The notes: generated by a model not told the origin, from the sequence alone. Positions 1-6,352 are shown, counted from the stretch's first letter. The stretch is 6,635 nt of DNA from an uncultured Collinsella sp. (GCA_900552705.1 USAX01000106.1:1-6635), one strand, 5' to 3'. Made by a program: numbers and translations.

Positions 1-4
1 ACTA

Positions 5-48
5 GCGCAAGCCCGGCACCTCACTTGCGGTGAAGCACCGGGCAGCGC
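5..48 (-). terminator. Long GC-rich hairpin after the TPR gene; possible terminator lacking a U-tract
   Basis: The arms at 11-24 and 30-43 pair over 14 bp with three G-T wobbles and a 5-nt loop (25-29). A further GCGC/GCGC pairing (5-8 with 45-48) extends the stem across a small asymmetric internal loop. It lies about 20 nt past the TAG of the TPR gene, where a leftward operon should end. The sequence after it on the minus strand (TTGCGCTAGT) is not U-rich, and the other strand has no T-run either. It may therefore be a 3'-end stabilising structure or a weak or factor-assisted terminator. The next gene lies outside the window. Confidence 0.4.
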
Positions 49-65
49 CAAATCTCATAAGGTCA

Positions 66-1370
66 CTACTGGTTGTCAGCGGCCGAGAGATCGATGTCGA
101 GCGAGGAGACGGCCCAACCGATATGGTCGTCGGAGCGCACGAACTTGACGGTGTACTCCTGCTCGCCGCCCTTGGACAGCGACGCCTTGACCTTGGCGGT
201 GGTCTCGGTCATAGACTGATCCATGCCCTCGATGGAGACGGTGGCGCCCTGCGGGATCGAGGAAATGATCATCGACTTGGCGTCCTCGGACAGGCTGGAG
301 GCCAGACAGGACTCGGCCTTGGCGGTATCACCGTCACCTGCGGCCTGGAACAGGTCGGTGACAACAGACTCCTGCGAAGGGAAGCCCAGGCCGCGCGTGT
401 AGGCAAAGCCAAGACCGCTGGCGGCAAGGACAATCAGCAGAAGCAGCACCAAGAAGACCTTGAGCCCCGTGTGGCGATGGCGACGACGGACCTTGGCCTG
501 CTTACGATCCTGACGGTCCTGCTGGACCATCTCGGACTCGGACAGCGTAAAGAAGCCGGTGTCCGAGGGATCGGGCATAAACTGACCGGTCGCACCCGTA
601 GGATCGAGCGGATCGACGGCAGGAGCGTCCATCGCGGGCGCCGGAGCCGTGGCCATAGCCGTCTGGGCAGACAGCGCGGCAAGCGAATCCTGCACGCGGG
701 CAAGCTCATCGGCCTGCTCGGAGGTGAGCTGGTAGATGCCATCGGCAGTAGCGGCATTAAAGGCGTCGAGTGCGTCGGAGGGACGGCCGGCGGCAGAAAG
801 CGCCTGACCCATGCCGGCGTTGAGCGCACGCGTGTCGTCGCGGGGGCCGGCAAAGTCGATAGCCGTGCGGTAAGTCTCCACGGCATCCGCCGGACGGCCG
901 AGCTTAATGAAGCAACGACCGAGCTCGCCGAGTGCGGCGGCAGGAGCCGGATTGGCGCCGTCGATGGCAGCCTGACGGAAGGCGGTTCCCGCGTTGGCAT
1001 AGTCGCCCGACTGGAACAGCGCATTGCCCAGGCCCAGATAGGCCTTGAACGGCGTGGCATAGGAAGCATCCTGCGTAGCGGCAGAGAACGCCTGGGCGGC
1101 CGTCGTGTAGTCGCCCACGGCGGCGAGCGCCTTGCCGCGGTTGGTGAGCAGCGCGCCGCGCTTGCCGTAGGTACCGTCGTTGAGGGCGGCGGCATAGGCC
1201 TCGGCGGCCTCGGCATACATGCCCAGGTGCATCAAGGCGTTGCCACGAAGGTGATCGGCCTCGCCCATAATCTCATCGGGAGTCTTTGCCGCCCCAAGCA
1301 TCTGGGCTGCAGCAGAAAAATCACCCGCGCGGTAAGCGGCGCGGCCCTGTTGGATCAGCTGGCTATTCAA
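66..1370 (-). CDS. TPR-repeat protein with single membrane span and C-terminal extracytoplasmic domain
   Basis: This is a 434-residue protein. About six tetratricopeptide repeats fill residues 4-207 (roughly 4-27, 36-63, 71-98, 106-134, 143-171 and 179-207), each with the usual Gly/Ala/Tyr spacing such as GNALFQSGDYANAGTAF. An Ala/Pro linker (235-262) and an acidic-then-basic stretch ending in RRRHRH (295-300) precede one hydrophobic segment at 303-325. The basic patch predicts N-in, C-out topology. The final ~110 residues would lie outside and loosely resemble DUF4878/NTF2-like membrane-anchored domains; that resemblance is by eye. No signal peptide is seen. The start is TTG with a good ribosome site (GGGGA, 5-nt spacing), and no nearby ATG competes. 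It begins 11 nt after the cyclophilin stop, so the two are almost certainly cotranscribed. TPRs normally mediate protein-protein contacts, so an adaptor or sensor role is plausible, but the exact function is unknown. Confidence 0.88.
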   Translation of the reverse strand: MNSQLIQQGRAAYRAGDFSAAAQMLGAAKTPDEIMGEADHLRGNALMHLGMYAEAAEAYAAALNDGTYGKRGALLTNRGKALAAVGDYTTAAQAFSAATQDASYATPFKAYLGLGNALFQSGDYANAGTAFRQAAIDGANPAPAAALGELGRCFIKLGRPADAVETYRTAIDFAGPRDDTRALNAGMGQALSAAGRPSDALDAFNAATADGIYQLTSEQADELARVQDSLAALSAQTAMATAPAPAMDAPAVDPLDPTGATGQFMPDPSDTGFFTLSESEMVQQDRQDRKQAKVRRRHRHTGLKVFLVLLLLIVLAASGLGFAYTRGLGFPSQESVVTDLFQAAGDGDTAKAESCLASSLSEDAKSMIISSIPQGATVSIEGMDQSMTETTAKVKASLSKGGEQEYTVKFVRSDDHIGWAVSSLDIDLSAADNQ

Positions 1371-1381
1371 GGAAGTCCCCT

Positions 1382-1924
1382 TTACTCGTGAACGATCTCG
1401 ACATGGACGATCTCGTCGCCGGCACGCAGCTGCGAAATCACATCGAGACCCTCGACCGTGGTACCAAAGACGGTGTAACCAGAATCGAGGTTATGCTGGG
1501 CACCCAGGCAGAAGTAGAACTGCGAACCCGCGGAATCGGGATCCATGGAGCGTGCCATGGCAAAGGCGCCATCGACATGGCTGTTGCGCGGATTGGTGGC
1601 AAACTCGCCCTTGATGCAGTAGCCGGGACCACCGGTGCCGGGCATGCCGTCGGGGCCCTCAAGACCGGCAGCGACGTCGGCGCCGGACATGTCGCGGGTA
1701 TTGGGGTCGCCGCCCTGGATAACAAAACCGGGCACATAGCGATGGAACTTAAGGCCATCATAGAAGCCCATCGTGGAAAGCTCGCAGAAGTTAGCGACAT
1801 GAATGGGAGCGCCCTCGCCGTCAAACTTGACCTTGATGGTACCCTTCGACGTCTCGATTACGGCGCACTCGTCGCCGATAAGCTGATACTCGGGCGTGTA
1901 GAGCTCTTTCTTAAAACCAAACAT
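1382..1924 (-). CDS. Cyclophilin-type peptidyl-prolyl cis-trans isomerase, cytosolic
   Basis: This 180-residue protein covers the complete cyclophilin fold and should catalyse cis-trans isomerisation of Xaa-Pro bonds during protein folding. The catalytic stretch FHRYVPGFVIQGGD (60-73) carries the Arg, Phe and Gln equivalent to human CypA R55, F60 and Q63. MARS at 123-126 and SQFYF at 134-138 match the second substrate-binding strand. The position of the CypA tryptophan that supports cyclosporin binding is Asn in HNLDSGYTVFG, as is common for bacterial members, so cyclosporin affinity is probably low. The loop between QGGD and GGPGY is some 15 residues longer than in minimal bacterial cyclophilins. 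There is no signal peptide or membrane span. The ATG has a strong Shine-Dalgarno (GAGGAGGG, 6-nt spacing) and a good promoter upstream. It is the first gene of a two-gene unit with the TPR membrane protein. Confidence 0.95.
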   Translation of the reverse strand: MFGFKKELYTPEYQLIGDECAVIETSKGTIKVKFDGEGAPIHVANFCELSTMGFYDGLKFHRYVPGFVIQGGDPNTRDMSGADVAAGLEGPDGMPGTGGPGYCIKGEFATNPRNSHVDGAFAMARSMDPDSAGSQFYFCLGAQHNLDSGYTVFGTTVEGLDVISQLRAGDEIVHVEIVHE

Positions 1925-1956
1925 GTGGTTCCCTCCTCGTGCGTTTAAAGCATATT

Positions 1957-1993
1957 TGTACGAATTGTAGCAATAAGCACGGGCTTACATCAA
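1957..1993 (-). promoter_or_regulatory. Sigma-70-type promoter for the cyclophilin-TPR unit
   Basis: The minus strand reads TTGATG (1988-1993), an 18-nt spacer, then TACAAT (1964-1969; 5 of 6 consensus). The predicted start near 1957 gives a leader of about 33 nt that holds the GAGGAGGG ribosome site. It lies in the 107-nt gap after the zinc-ribbon gene. I see no intrinsic terminator in that gap, so readthrough from upstream is also possible. Confidence 0.6.
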
Positions 1994-2031
1994 TTGCGCA
2001 CGTAGGTTATGCCGACTATGGCGAACTAATT

Positions 2032-3174
2032 TTAGGAACGCTGCTGCGGCTTCCAGGAACCCACATTGGCGTCGTACTGGTTCAGCGCGCTGTTGCCACC
2101 CTGCGCGATGGGCGCCAGGATCTCGCTTTGGTGGGAACTCATCGACTCGCCATCGGGAATGGCCAGCGAGATATCCCAGCTCTGGCAGATCACGTCAACG
2201 CGCTCATACATCCACTCGGCAAGCTGCTTTAAGTGGGCGATGTCGTCCGCATAGACCGTATCGTCCTGATACTTAAGATTGTTGAGCTCATCTTGCGTCT
2301 TTTTGATCTGGTCGCGCAGGGCGTAGGCACTCTGCGACAGCTCCTGACGGGTGGACAGCGGCGTTCGGAGATAACCATTGTTAAAGGAATCGATGACCTC
2401 GCCAATCTGGTCCTCGTCAGCGTAGGACACGATGGTCTGATACAGACCGTCGAGCCTGGTATAGAGCTGATCATCGGTGAGCACGGTTTCTTCCTGGACC
2501 ACCTCGGCAGAATCGTCCTGCTTGGTATCGTCCTCAGTGGCCTCGCCCTTTTGGCGCGTGGGGAAGGTGGTCTGTGCAGCTTGGCCAAACTGGTCGTAAA
2601 AGCCGGGCATGACACCCATGGGATCGGTCGTCACGAACCAATAGGCACCGCCGCAAACGACGGCAAGGACCGCGATGACGACGAGCGGCTTGGGGATATG
2701 ACGCTTATGCTTGTGATAGGCGTCCTCGTCGGGGTGCACCTTGCGCTTGGGTTTTTGAGCATCGTCATGCAGGGAAACGGGCGTGGGAATATCGACCTTG
2801 GGGATACCGAAATCCTTATCGAAAGCTGGCAGCACGCAGGTCTCATTGGGGTCGGCGGCGTCCGAAAGCACCGCAGCGGCAGAGGCCGGCGCATGCGGCA
2901 CCTCGGTATCGATCTGCTCTTGCGTTAGGCGCGGAAAGCCCGCCGTGCGGCCCGCTGCCAGGTCGGATGCTGCCGCGTCCTCGGAGAGGATACCCGGAGC
3001 GGGGCGTCCGCATTTGGGGCACGTACGATCATGCGGAGAAAGACGGGCACCGCAGCCCTCACAGAACACGAACTCAGTGTGCTCGGGACCATCGCCCGGA
3101 CCCACATAGGCGTTGCAGTAGGGGCAGAACGAGGCGCCGTCCTCGATAGTCTTAAGGCAATGCGGGCAGATCAC
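2032..3174 (-). CDS. Double zinc-ribbon protein with single membrane span and extracytoplasmic domain
   Basis: As called, this is a 380-residue protein. Two four-cysteine ribbons sit at the N-terminus: CPHC (3-6) with CPYC (17-20), and CEGC (38-41) with CPKC (52-55). Each should bind one zinc. Residues 60-160 are low-complexity and probably disordered, ending in a Lys/His-rich patch (KHKRH, 155-159). One hydrophobic segment follows (162-181), predicted N-in, C-out. The outside part begins with an acidic stretch (210-230) and is then mostly helical, with a possible coiled coil around 274-302. I chose the GTG at 3174 because AGAGGA lies just upstream and MICPHC is a typical zinc-ribbon beginning. 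A TTG at 3204 would add 10 residues but has no ribosome site. I do not recognise a named family beyond zinc-ribbon membrane proteins. Sensing or scaffolding at the envelope is inference. Confidence 0.87.
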   Translation of the reverse strand: MICPHCLKTIEDGASFCPYCNAYVGPGDGPEHTEFVFCEGCGARLSPHDRTCPKCGRPAPGILSEDAAASDLAAGRTAGFPRLTQEQIDTEVPHAPASAAAVLSDAADPNETCVLPAFDKDFGIPKVDIPTPVSLHDDAQKPKRKVHPDEDAYHKHKRHIPKPLVVIAVLAVVCGGAYWFVTTDPMGVMPGFYDQFGQAAQTTFPTRQKGEATEDDTKQDDSAEVVQEETVLTDDQLYTRLDGLYQTIVSYADEDQIGEVIDSFNNGYLRTPLSTRQELSQSAYALRDQIKKTQDELNNLKYQDDTVYADDIAHLKQLAEWMYERVDVICQSWDISLAIPDGESMSSHQSEILAPIAQGGNSALNQYDANVGSWKPQQRS

Positions 3175-3178
3175 GGCA

Positions 3179-3184
3179 TCCTCT
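3179..3184 (-). promoter_or_regulatory. Ribosome binding site that sets the zinc-ribbon gene start at GTG
   Basis: AGAGGA on the minus strand, 4 nt before the GTG at 3174, is the only purine-rich Shine-Dalgarno-like motif in this leader. The in-frame TTG codons at 3204 and 3195 lack one. This favours the shorter protein that starts directly at the first zinc ribbon. Confidence 0.6.
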
Positions 3185-3207
3185 TTTCGAAGCAATTCAA
3201 ACAATCG

Positions 3208-3224
3208 AGGTTAGAGCATAACAT
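3208..3224 (-). promoter_or_regulatory. Weak extended -10 promoter candidate for the zinc-ribbon gene
   Basis: The minus strand has TGTTATGCT, an extended -10 shape (TG-n-TATGCT, with the hexamer at 3215-3220). No convincing -35 is seen at normal spacing. A start near 3208 would give a leader of about 34 nt. The gap after the ATPase gene is 103 nt with no intrinsic terminator, so cotranscription with the ATPase is an equally good reading. Confidence 0.25.
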
Positions 3225-3267
3225 CGCCACGGCCCCACAGGAGCAAGGCACCAATTCAACATCGCCA
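3220..3267. repeat. 10-bp direct repeat in the ATPase to zinc-ribbon gap
   Basis: AACATCGCCA occurs twice on the plus strand, at 3220-3229 and 3258-3267, 38 bp apart start to start. One copy overlaps the candidate extended -10. It could be a pair of protein-binding half-sites or chance. Confidence 0.4.
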
Positions 3268-3277
3268 GGGCGCGTAG

Positions 3278-5995
3278 TTACTTCTTCTTTTTGCTCGGCA
3301 TCGAGACTTTGATGCCTTGGGCGGACTTGGTTACGCGAGAGCGCTTGGCTCCGCTACCCTTCTTTTTCTTGGGCTGGGCCTGGGCCACGCCCTCGAGTGC
3401 GCGGGCCTCGGCCTCACGAACGGTGCGAGATTCGCGGCGCTGCGCCATGTCGGCGGCGACGCGCTTGGCAAAACGCTCCGCCGTCGAACCCGTCGAGCTC
3501 ACCTTGCCGCCACCGCGACCCAAGCGGACGCGCACACCGCGGCCAAAACCAGTTGCGGCATGACGACGACGCGGCTTGAGCGAATCCATCATCGTGGCGA
3601 GCTTAAAGAACACCGAGCAGGTAATGACCACGATGACAGCCAAGATAACCATCTGGCCCATCGACAGGTTGGCAATAGACAGCAGCTTCGGGAATCCGAT
3701 AACGCCCACCAGGATGCCGGCAACTACAAACACAAAGAGCGCCACACGTAAGGGCGTGAGGGGCTGCGAGATACGCCAGATCAGGCTGACGCTCGCCGCG
3801 CACGACGTAAGTAGGCACATCGTAGACAGCGTGAGCTGGTTAAAGCCGAACACGCGCGCCACAAAGATATCGAGCGCCGCGGCCAAAATGACCGCAATCG
3901 ACGCCGGCAGTGCCCGCTTGAGCACGTTCGTCAGGAACGACCCCTTCACGCGAGCATTGTTGGGCTCCAGGCCCAACACAAAGCCCGGCGCGCCGATGCA
4001 GAAGAAGTTGATGAGCGTCATCTGAATCGGCTCGAAAGGGTACGGCGGCAGCGCGATGCACAGCGCCGCCAGGCCCATCGAGAACAGCGTCTTGGTCAAG
4101 AACAGCGAAGCCGAACGCTGCAGGTTGTTGATGGAGCGACGGCCCTCGGCCACCACAGCAGGCATCGAGGCAAAGTCGTTGTCGACGAGTACGATCTCGG
4201 CCACGTTGCGCGCGGCATCGGAGCCGGCCGCCATGGCGACGGAGCAGTCGGCCTCCTTGAGCGCCAACACGTCGTTGACGCCGTCGCCCGTCATGGCCAC
4301 GGTGTGCTCGCGGCGCTTGAGTGCCTGCACGAGCTCGCGCTTCTGCTGCGGGGTCACACGACCAAAAACATGGTAGCGGTCCACTGCGGCATCGAGCTTG
4401 GCCGGCGTATCGAGCGTCGTGGCGTCCACATAAGCGTCCGCCCCCGGCACGCCCACCACGCGCGCGATCGACGACACCGTACGCGGGTCGTCGCCACTGA
4501 TCACGTTAAGGGTCACGCCCTGCTCGTTAAAGTAGCCGATGGTCTCGGCCGCCGAGGTGCGAATCTCGTCGCGGATGGTCACAAAGCCCACGGGCTCGGC
4601 CTCGCCCACCATATCGCCATCGGGCGTAAAGCCGTCCACGCGCGCCACCACGAGCACGCGGCAGGTATCGGCAAGCTCGGCGACACGGTTCTCGACCTGG
4701 GCAAACGCACGATCAGAGAGCACAAACTGCGCCGCACCCATCACATATGAGCCCTGTGCAAACGACGCGCCGCTCCACTTTTTGGAAGACGAGAACGGAA
4801 TGACCGACAGTGGCTCGGACACCTCGACCGGACGGTCGGCGTAATAGTTGAGCAGCGCCTGACAGGTCTCGTTGGCATCGGCCGAGGTCGCACGTGCGAC
4901 GTTAGCCAGCGCAAAATCGAGCACCGTGGTATCGACGGGAACGGCGGCGTCGCCCTCCCCCGCACCCATACCCTCGACCGGCAGCGGATAGGTACCCTCG
5001 ACCTCCATGCGGCCCGACGTGATGGTGCCCGTCTTGTCCAGGCACAGCACGTCGACGCGCGCGAGCGTCTCAATGCAGTAGAGCTGCTGCGCGAGTACCT
5101 TGCGGCGGGCCAGGCGCACCGTGGCGATGGCGAGCACCGACGAGGTCAGCAGCACCAGGCCTTGCGGGATCATGCCCAGCAGGGCGCCCACCGTGGACAG
5201 CAGCGCCGACGAAGGCACATGACCAGCCAACAGCTCGGAGAAGCACCACGAAAGCGCGCTATCGCCTGGGGTTCCCGCGGCATCCCACAGCTCGCTCACG
5301 CTCGAGGCAAACAACGCCAAACCGAGCGGGATCATGATGATGCTCGCAAAGCGCACGATGGCGTTCAGCGCGTTCATGATCTCGGAATTGACCTTTTTGA
5401 CGTACTTGGCCTCATTATTAATTTTGGCCACGTAGTTGTCGGCGCCGACATGGATCACGCGGGCGCGCAGCAGACCTGAGTCGATAAAGCTACCGCTCAT
5501 GAGCTCGGAGCCGGGCTGCTTCTTAATAAGGTCGCTCTCGCCCGTCAGCAGGCTCTCGTTCACGAGCGCCTCGCCCGAAACCACCACGGCGTCGGCGGGA
5601 ATCTGGTCACCGCGCCCCAAGCGGATAATGTCGTCGAGCACGATCTGGTCCAGGTCGAGCTCCACCTCAGCGCCGTCGCGCACCGCGATGGCCTTCTTGG
5701 AGGTTAGCAGCGTAAGCTTATCGACCATCTTCTTGGAACGCATGGACTGGATGACACCGATGGCGGTATTGAGAAACACCACGAACAAAAACGTCAGGTT
5801 CTTAAACGACCCGGTCACAATGACCAGGAGCGCCAAGATCACGTTGATCAAATTGAACAACGTGCAGAGGTTCTCGATGATGAGCTCTTTGACCGACTTG
5901 GTCTTGAGCTCCATGTTGCGGTTGATCTTACCGGCGGCGATGCGCTCCTCGACCTCGGCGGTCGAGAGTCCGCGCTCGATATCCGTTGCTGCCAT
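3278..5995 (-). CDS. CtpE-like P-type cation-transporting ATPase with long basic C-terminal tail
   Basis: This is an integral membrane ion pump of 905 residues that uses ATP through an aspartyl-phosphate intermediate. In order, it has membrane helices M1-M2 (about 43-84), an actuator domain with TGES (151-154), M3-M4 (213-290), the phosphorylation motif DKTGT with Asp-320, a nucleotide domain with KWSG (406-409), the hinge TGDGVND (569-575), and six C-terminal helices (about 631-799). M4 carries IPQG (276-279) rather than the PEGL of Ca2+ pumps. With GSDAAR (591-596) and NFFCIGAPGF in M6 (663-672), this points to the CtpE/Exp7-like branch. Mycobacterial CtpE is reported to take up calcium, but the ion here is unproven. 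Residues 806-905 form an unusual Arg/Lys-rich tail with KKKK near 876-879 and at the end. The ATG at 5995 has GGGA six nt upstream; GTG 6010 and ATG 6007 are in frame but lack a ribosome site. Confidence 0.93.
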   Translation of the reverse strand: MAATDIERGLSTAEVEERIAAGKINRNMELKTKSVKELIIENLCTLFNLINVILALLVIVTGSFKNLTFLFVVFLNTAIGVIQSMRSKKMVDKLTLLTSKKAIAVRDGAEVELDLDQIVLDDIIRLGRGDQIPADAVVVSGEALVNESLLTGESDLIKKQPGSELMSGSFIDSGLLRARVIHVGADNYVAKINNEAKYVKKVNSEIMNALNAIVRFASIIMIPLGLALFASSVSELWDAAGTPGDSALSWCFSELLAGHVPSSALLSTVGALLGMIPQGLVLLTSSVLAIATVRLARRKVLAQQLYCIETLARVDVLCLDKTGTITSGRMEVEGTYPLPVEGMGAGEGDAAVPVDTTVLDFALANVARATSADANETCQALLNYYADRPVEVSEPLSVIPFSSSKKWSGASFAQGSYVMGAAQFVLSDRAFAQVENRVAELADTCRVLVVARVDGFTPDGDMVGEAEPVGFVTIRDEIRTSAAETIGYFNEQGVTLNVISGDDPRTVSSIARVVGVPGADAYVDATTLDTPAKLDAAVDRYHVFGRVTPQQKRELVQALKRREHTVAMTGDGVNDVLALKEADCSVAMAAGSDAARNVAEIVLVDNDFASMPAVVAEGRRSINNLQRSASLFLTKTLFSMGLAALCIALPPYPFEPIQMTLINFFCIGAPGFVLGLEPNNARVKGSFLTNVLKRALPASIAVILAAALDIFVARVFGFNQLTLSTMCLLTSCAASVSLIWRISQPLTPLRVALFVFVVAGILVGVIGFPKLLSIANLSMGQMVILAVIVVITCSVFFKLATMMDSLKPRRRHAATGFGRGVRVRLGRGGGKVSSTGSTAERFAKRVAADMAQRRESRTVREAEARALEGVAQAQPKKKKGSGAKRSRVTKSAQGIKVSMPSKKKK

Positions 5996-6023
5996 ACCAC
6001 GTCCCATCACGTCGCGTCGGTAT

Positions 6024-6060
6024 AAGAAAAACCGCCCGGACCATGCGAGGTTCGGACGGT
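6024..6060 (-). terminator. Intrinsic terminator of the tRNA-Arg gene
   Basis: Arms at 6031-6042 and 6049-6060 form a 12-bp stem with one G-T wobble and one A-C mismatch and a 6-nt loop. On the minus strand the stem is followed by TTTTTCTTAT. It begins 11 nt past the tRNA 3' end and finishes only about 28 nt before the ATPase ATG, leaving little room for a separate ATPase promoter. Confidence 0.85.
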
Positions 6061-6071
6061 CTCACGTTCGA

Positions 6072-6148
6072 TGGTGCCCCATGTTGGATTCGAACCAACG
6101 GCCTTCTGCTCCGGAGGCAGACGCTCTAATCCCCTGAGCTAATAGGGC
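6072..6148 (-). tRNA. tRNA-Arg, anticodon CCG, CCA encoded
   Basis: This is a complete 77-nt cloverleaf read on the minus strand. The acceptor stem is GCCCTAT/ATGGGGC with one G-T pair. The D arm is GCTC/GAGC with a 9-nt loop containing GGGG. The anticodon stem is TCTGC/GCAGA with loop CTCCGGA, so the anticodon CCG reads the arginine codon CGG. A 5-nt variable loop (AGGCC) precedes the T arm GTTGG-TTCGAAT-CCAAC. The discriminator base is A and the 3' CCA is encoded (6072-6074). It has its own promoter and terminator, so it is a single-gene unit. Having a dedicated CGG reader fits a GC-rich genome. Confidence 0.97.
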
Positions 6149-6152
6149 CAAC

Positions 6153-6202
6153 GTTTGGCATTATACCCAAGTGCACCACGGGCTATCAAAATAAAAGAAA
6201 AA
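6153..6202 (-). promoter_or_regulatory. Strong promoter of the tRNA-Arg gene with UP-like A/T tract
   Basis: The minus strand shows TTGATA (6184-6189; 5 of 6 consensus), an 18-nt spacer and a perfect TATAAT (6160-6165). A T/A-rich tract (6188-6202) directly upstream of the -35 resembles an UP element. The bases after the -10 are GCC, a GC-rich discriminator typical of stringently controlled stable-RNA promoters. The predicted start is about 5 nt before the mature tRNA end. Confidence 0.88.
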
Positions 6203-6241
6203 GCTTTGCAATTCCGGGGAAGACGCGGCGCAACGGCTCAC

Positions 6242-6280
6242 TTTAGAAGGCAAAAGCGAATCAGATAGTATAAACTCTCA
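6242..6280 (+). promoter_or_regulatory. Candidate aroF promoter giving a leaderless start
   Basis: TTTAGA (6242-6247; 4 of 6) and TAGTAT (6266-6271; fits the actinobacterial TAnnnT -10) are separated by 18 nt. The expected start 8-9 nt beyond the -10 falls on A6280, which is the A of the ATG of the 20-codon leader ORF. An overlapping TATAAA (6269-6274) could serve as the -10 instead. The promoter is divergent from the tRNA promoter, with about 52 bp between the two -35 elements. Confidence 0.5.
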
Positions 6281-6342
6281 TGCACCATATATACACGGCT
6301 CGCGATGCGGGCCGTTTTTGCAAGGGTTATCCATCGAGGTGA
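6280..6342 (+). CDS. Putative aroF leader peptide (attenuator ORF, 20 aa)
   Basis: An ATG-initiated frame encodes MHHIYTARDAGRFCKGYPSR and ends with TGA at 6340-6342. It has no Shine-Dalgarno, but its ATG coincides with the predicted transcription start, so it could be read as a leaderless mRNA, which is common in actinobacteria. Aromatic residues are Tyr-5, Phe-13 and Tyr-17, plus His-2 and His-3. The Tyr-5 codon sits immediately before the 5' arm of a terminator hairpin, and the stop codon lies inside the aroF ribosome site. Ribosome-mediated attenuation of aroF is known in Corynebacterium glutamicum through a leader called aroR. I infer an analogous element here; homology is not claimed. 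Coding is unproven because such a short ORF can arise by chance. Confidence 0.45.
   Translation: MHHIYTARDAGRFCKGYPSR
6295..6319 (+). terminator. Intrinsic terminator in the aroF leader (attenuator)
   Basis: A6295-C6303 pairs with G6307-T6315 in a 9-bp stem with one T-G wobble and a 3-nt loop (GAT), followed directly by TTTTT (6315-6319) on the plus strand. The other strand has no U-tract after the stem, so it acts rightward. The only rightward gene nearby is aroF, 34 nt downstream. The hairpin can therefore only interrupt transcripts heading into aroF, which is the arrangement of an attenuator. Confidence 0.75.
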
Positions 6343-6343
6343 G
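6336..6343 (+). promoter_or_regulatory. aroF ribosome binding site overlapping the leader stop codon
   Basis: GAGGTGAG lies 9 nt before the aroF ATG; a second purine block (AGAGG, 6342-6346) lies 6 nt before it. The leader ORF stop TGA (6340-6342) is embedded in this site, so translation of the leader could affect aroF initiation. Confidence 0.7.
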
Positions 6344-6352
6344 AGGCACACC

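Noticed and set aside
30..1391. A 453-codon open frame on the plus strand opposite the TPR gene
   Set aside because: It is a Gly/Arg/Leu-rich mirror of a GC-rich gene with no domain and no ribosome site. The opposite strand encodes clear TPRs, a membrane span and a good start.
1286..1948. A 220-codon plus-strand frame opposite the cyclophilin gene
   Set aside because: Antisense shadow; the minus strand encodes a complete cyclophilin with catalytic residues.
1925..2031. Terminator for the zinc-ribbon gene
   Set aside because: Only a weak GCC/GGC pairing is visible and there is no U-tract. I could support a promoter here but not a terminator.
5436..6137. A 233-codon plus-strand frame whose end reads MLDSNQRPSAPEADALIP
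   Set aside because: The C-terminal part is the reverse complement of the tRNA-Arg, a well-known artefact in protein databases. The rest is opposite the ATPase N-terminus.
6072..6148. tRNA gene as an integration site for a mobile element
   Set aside because: No integrase, no repeated tRNA 3' end and no compositional break are seen nearby; the flanks are housekeeping genes.
6149..6352. T-box riboswitch upstream of aroF
   Set aside because: The stretch between the predicted start and the terminator is about 15 nt, far too short for a T-box, and no T-box consensus motif is present.
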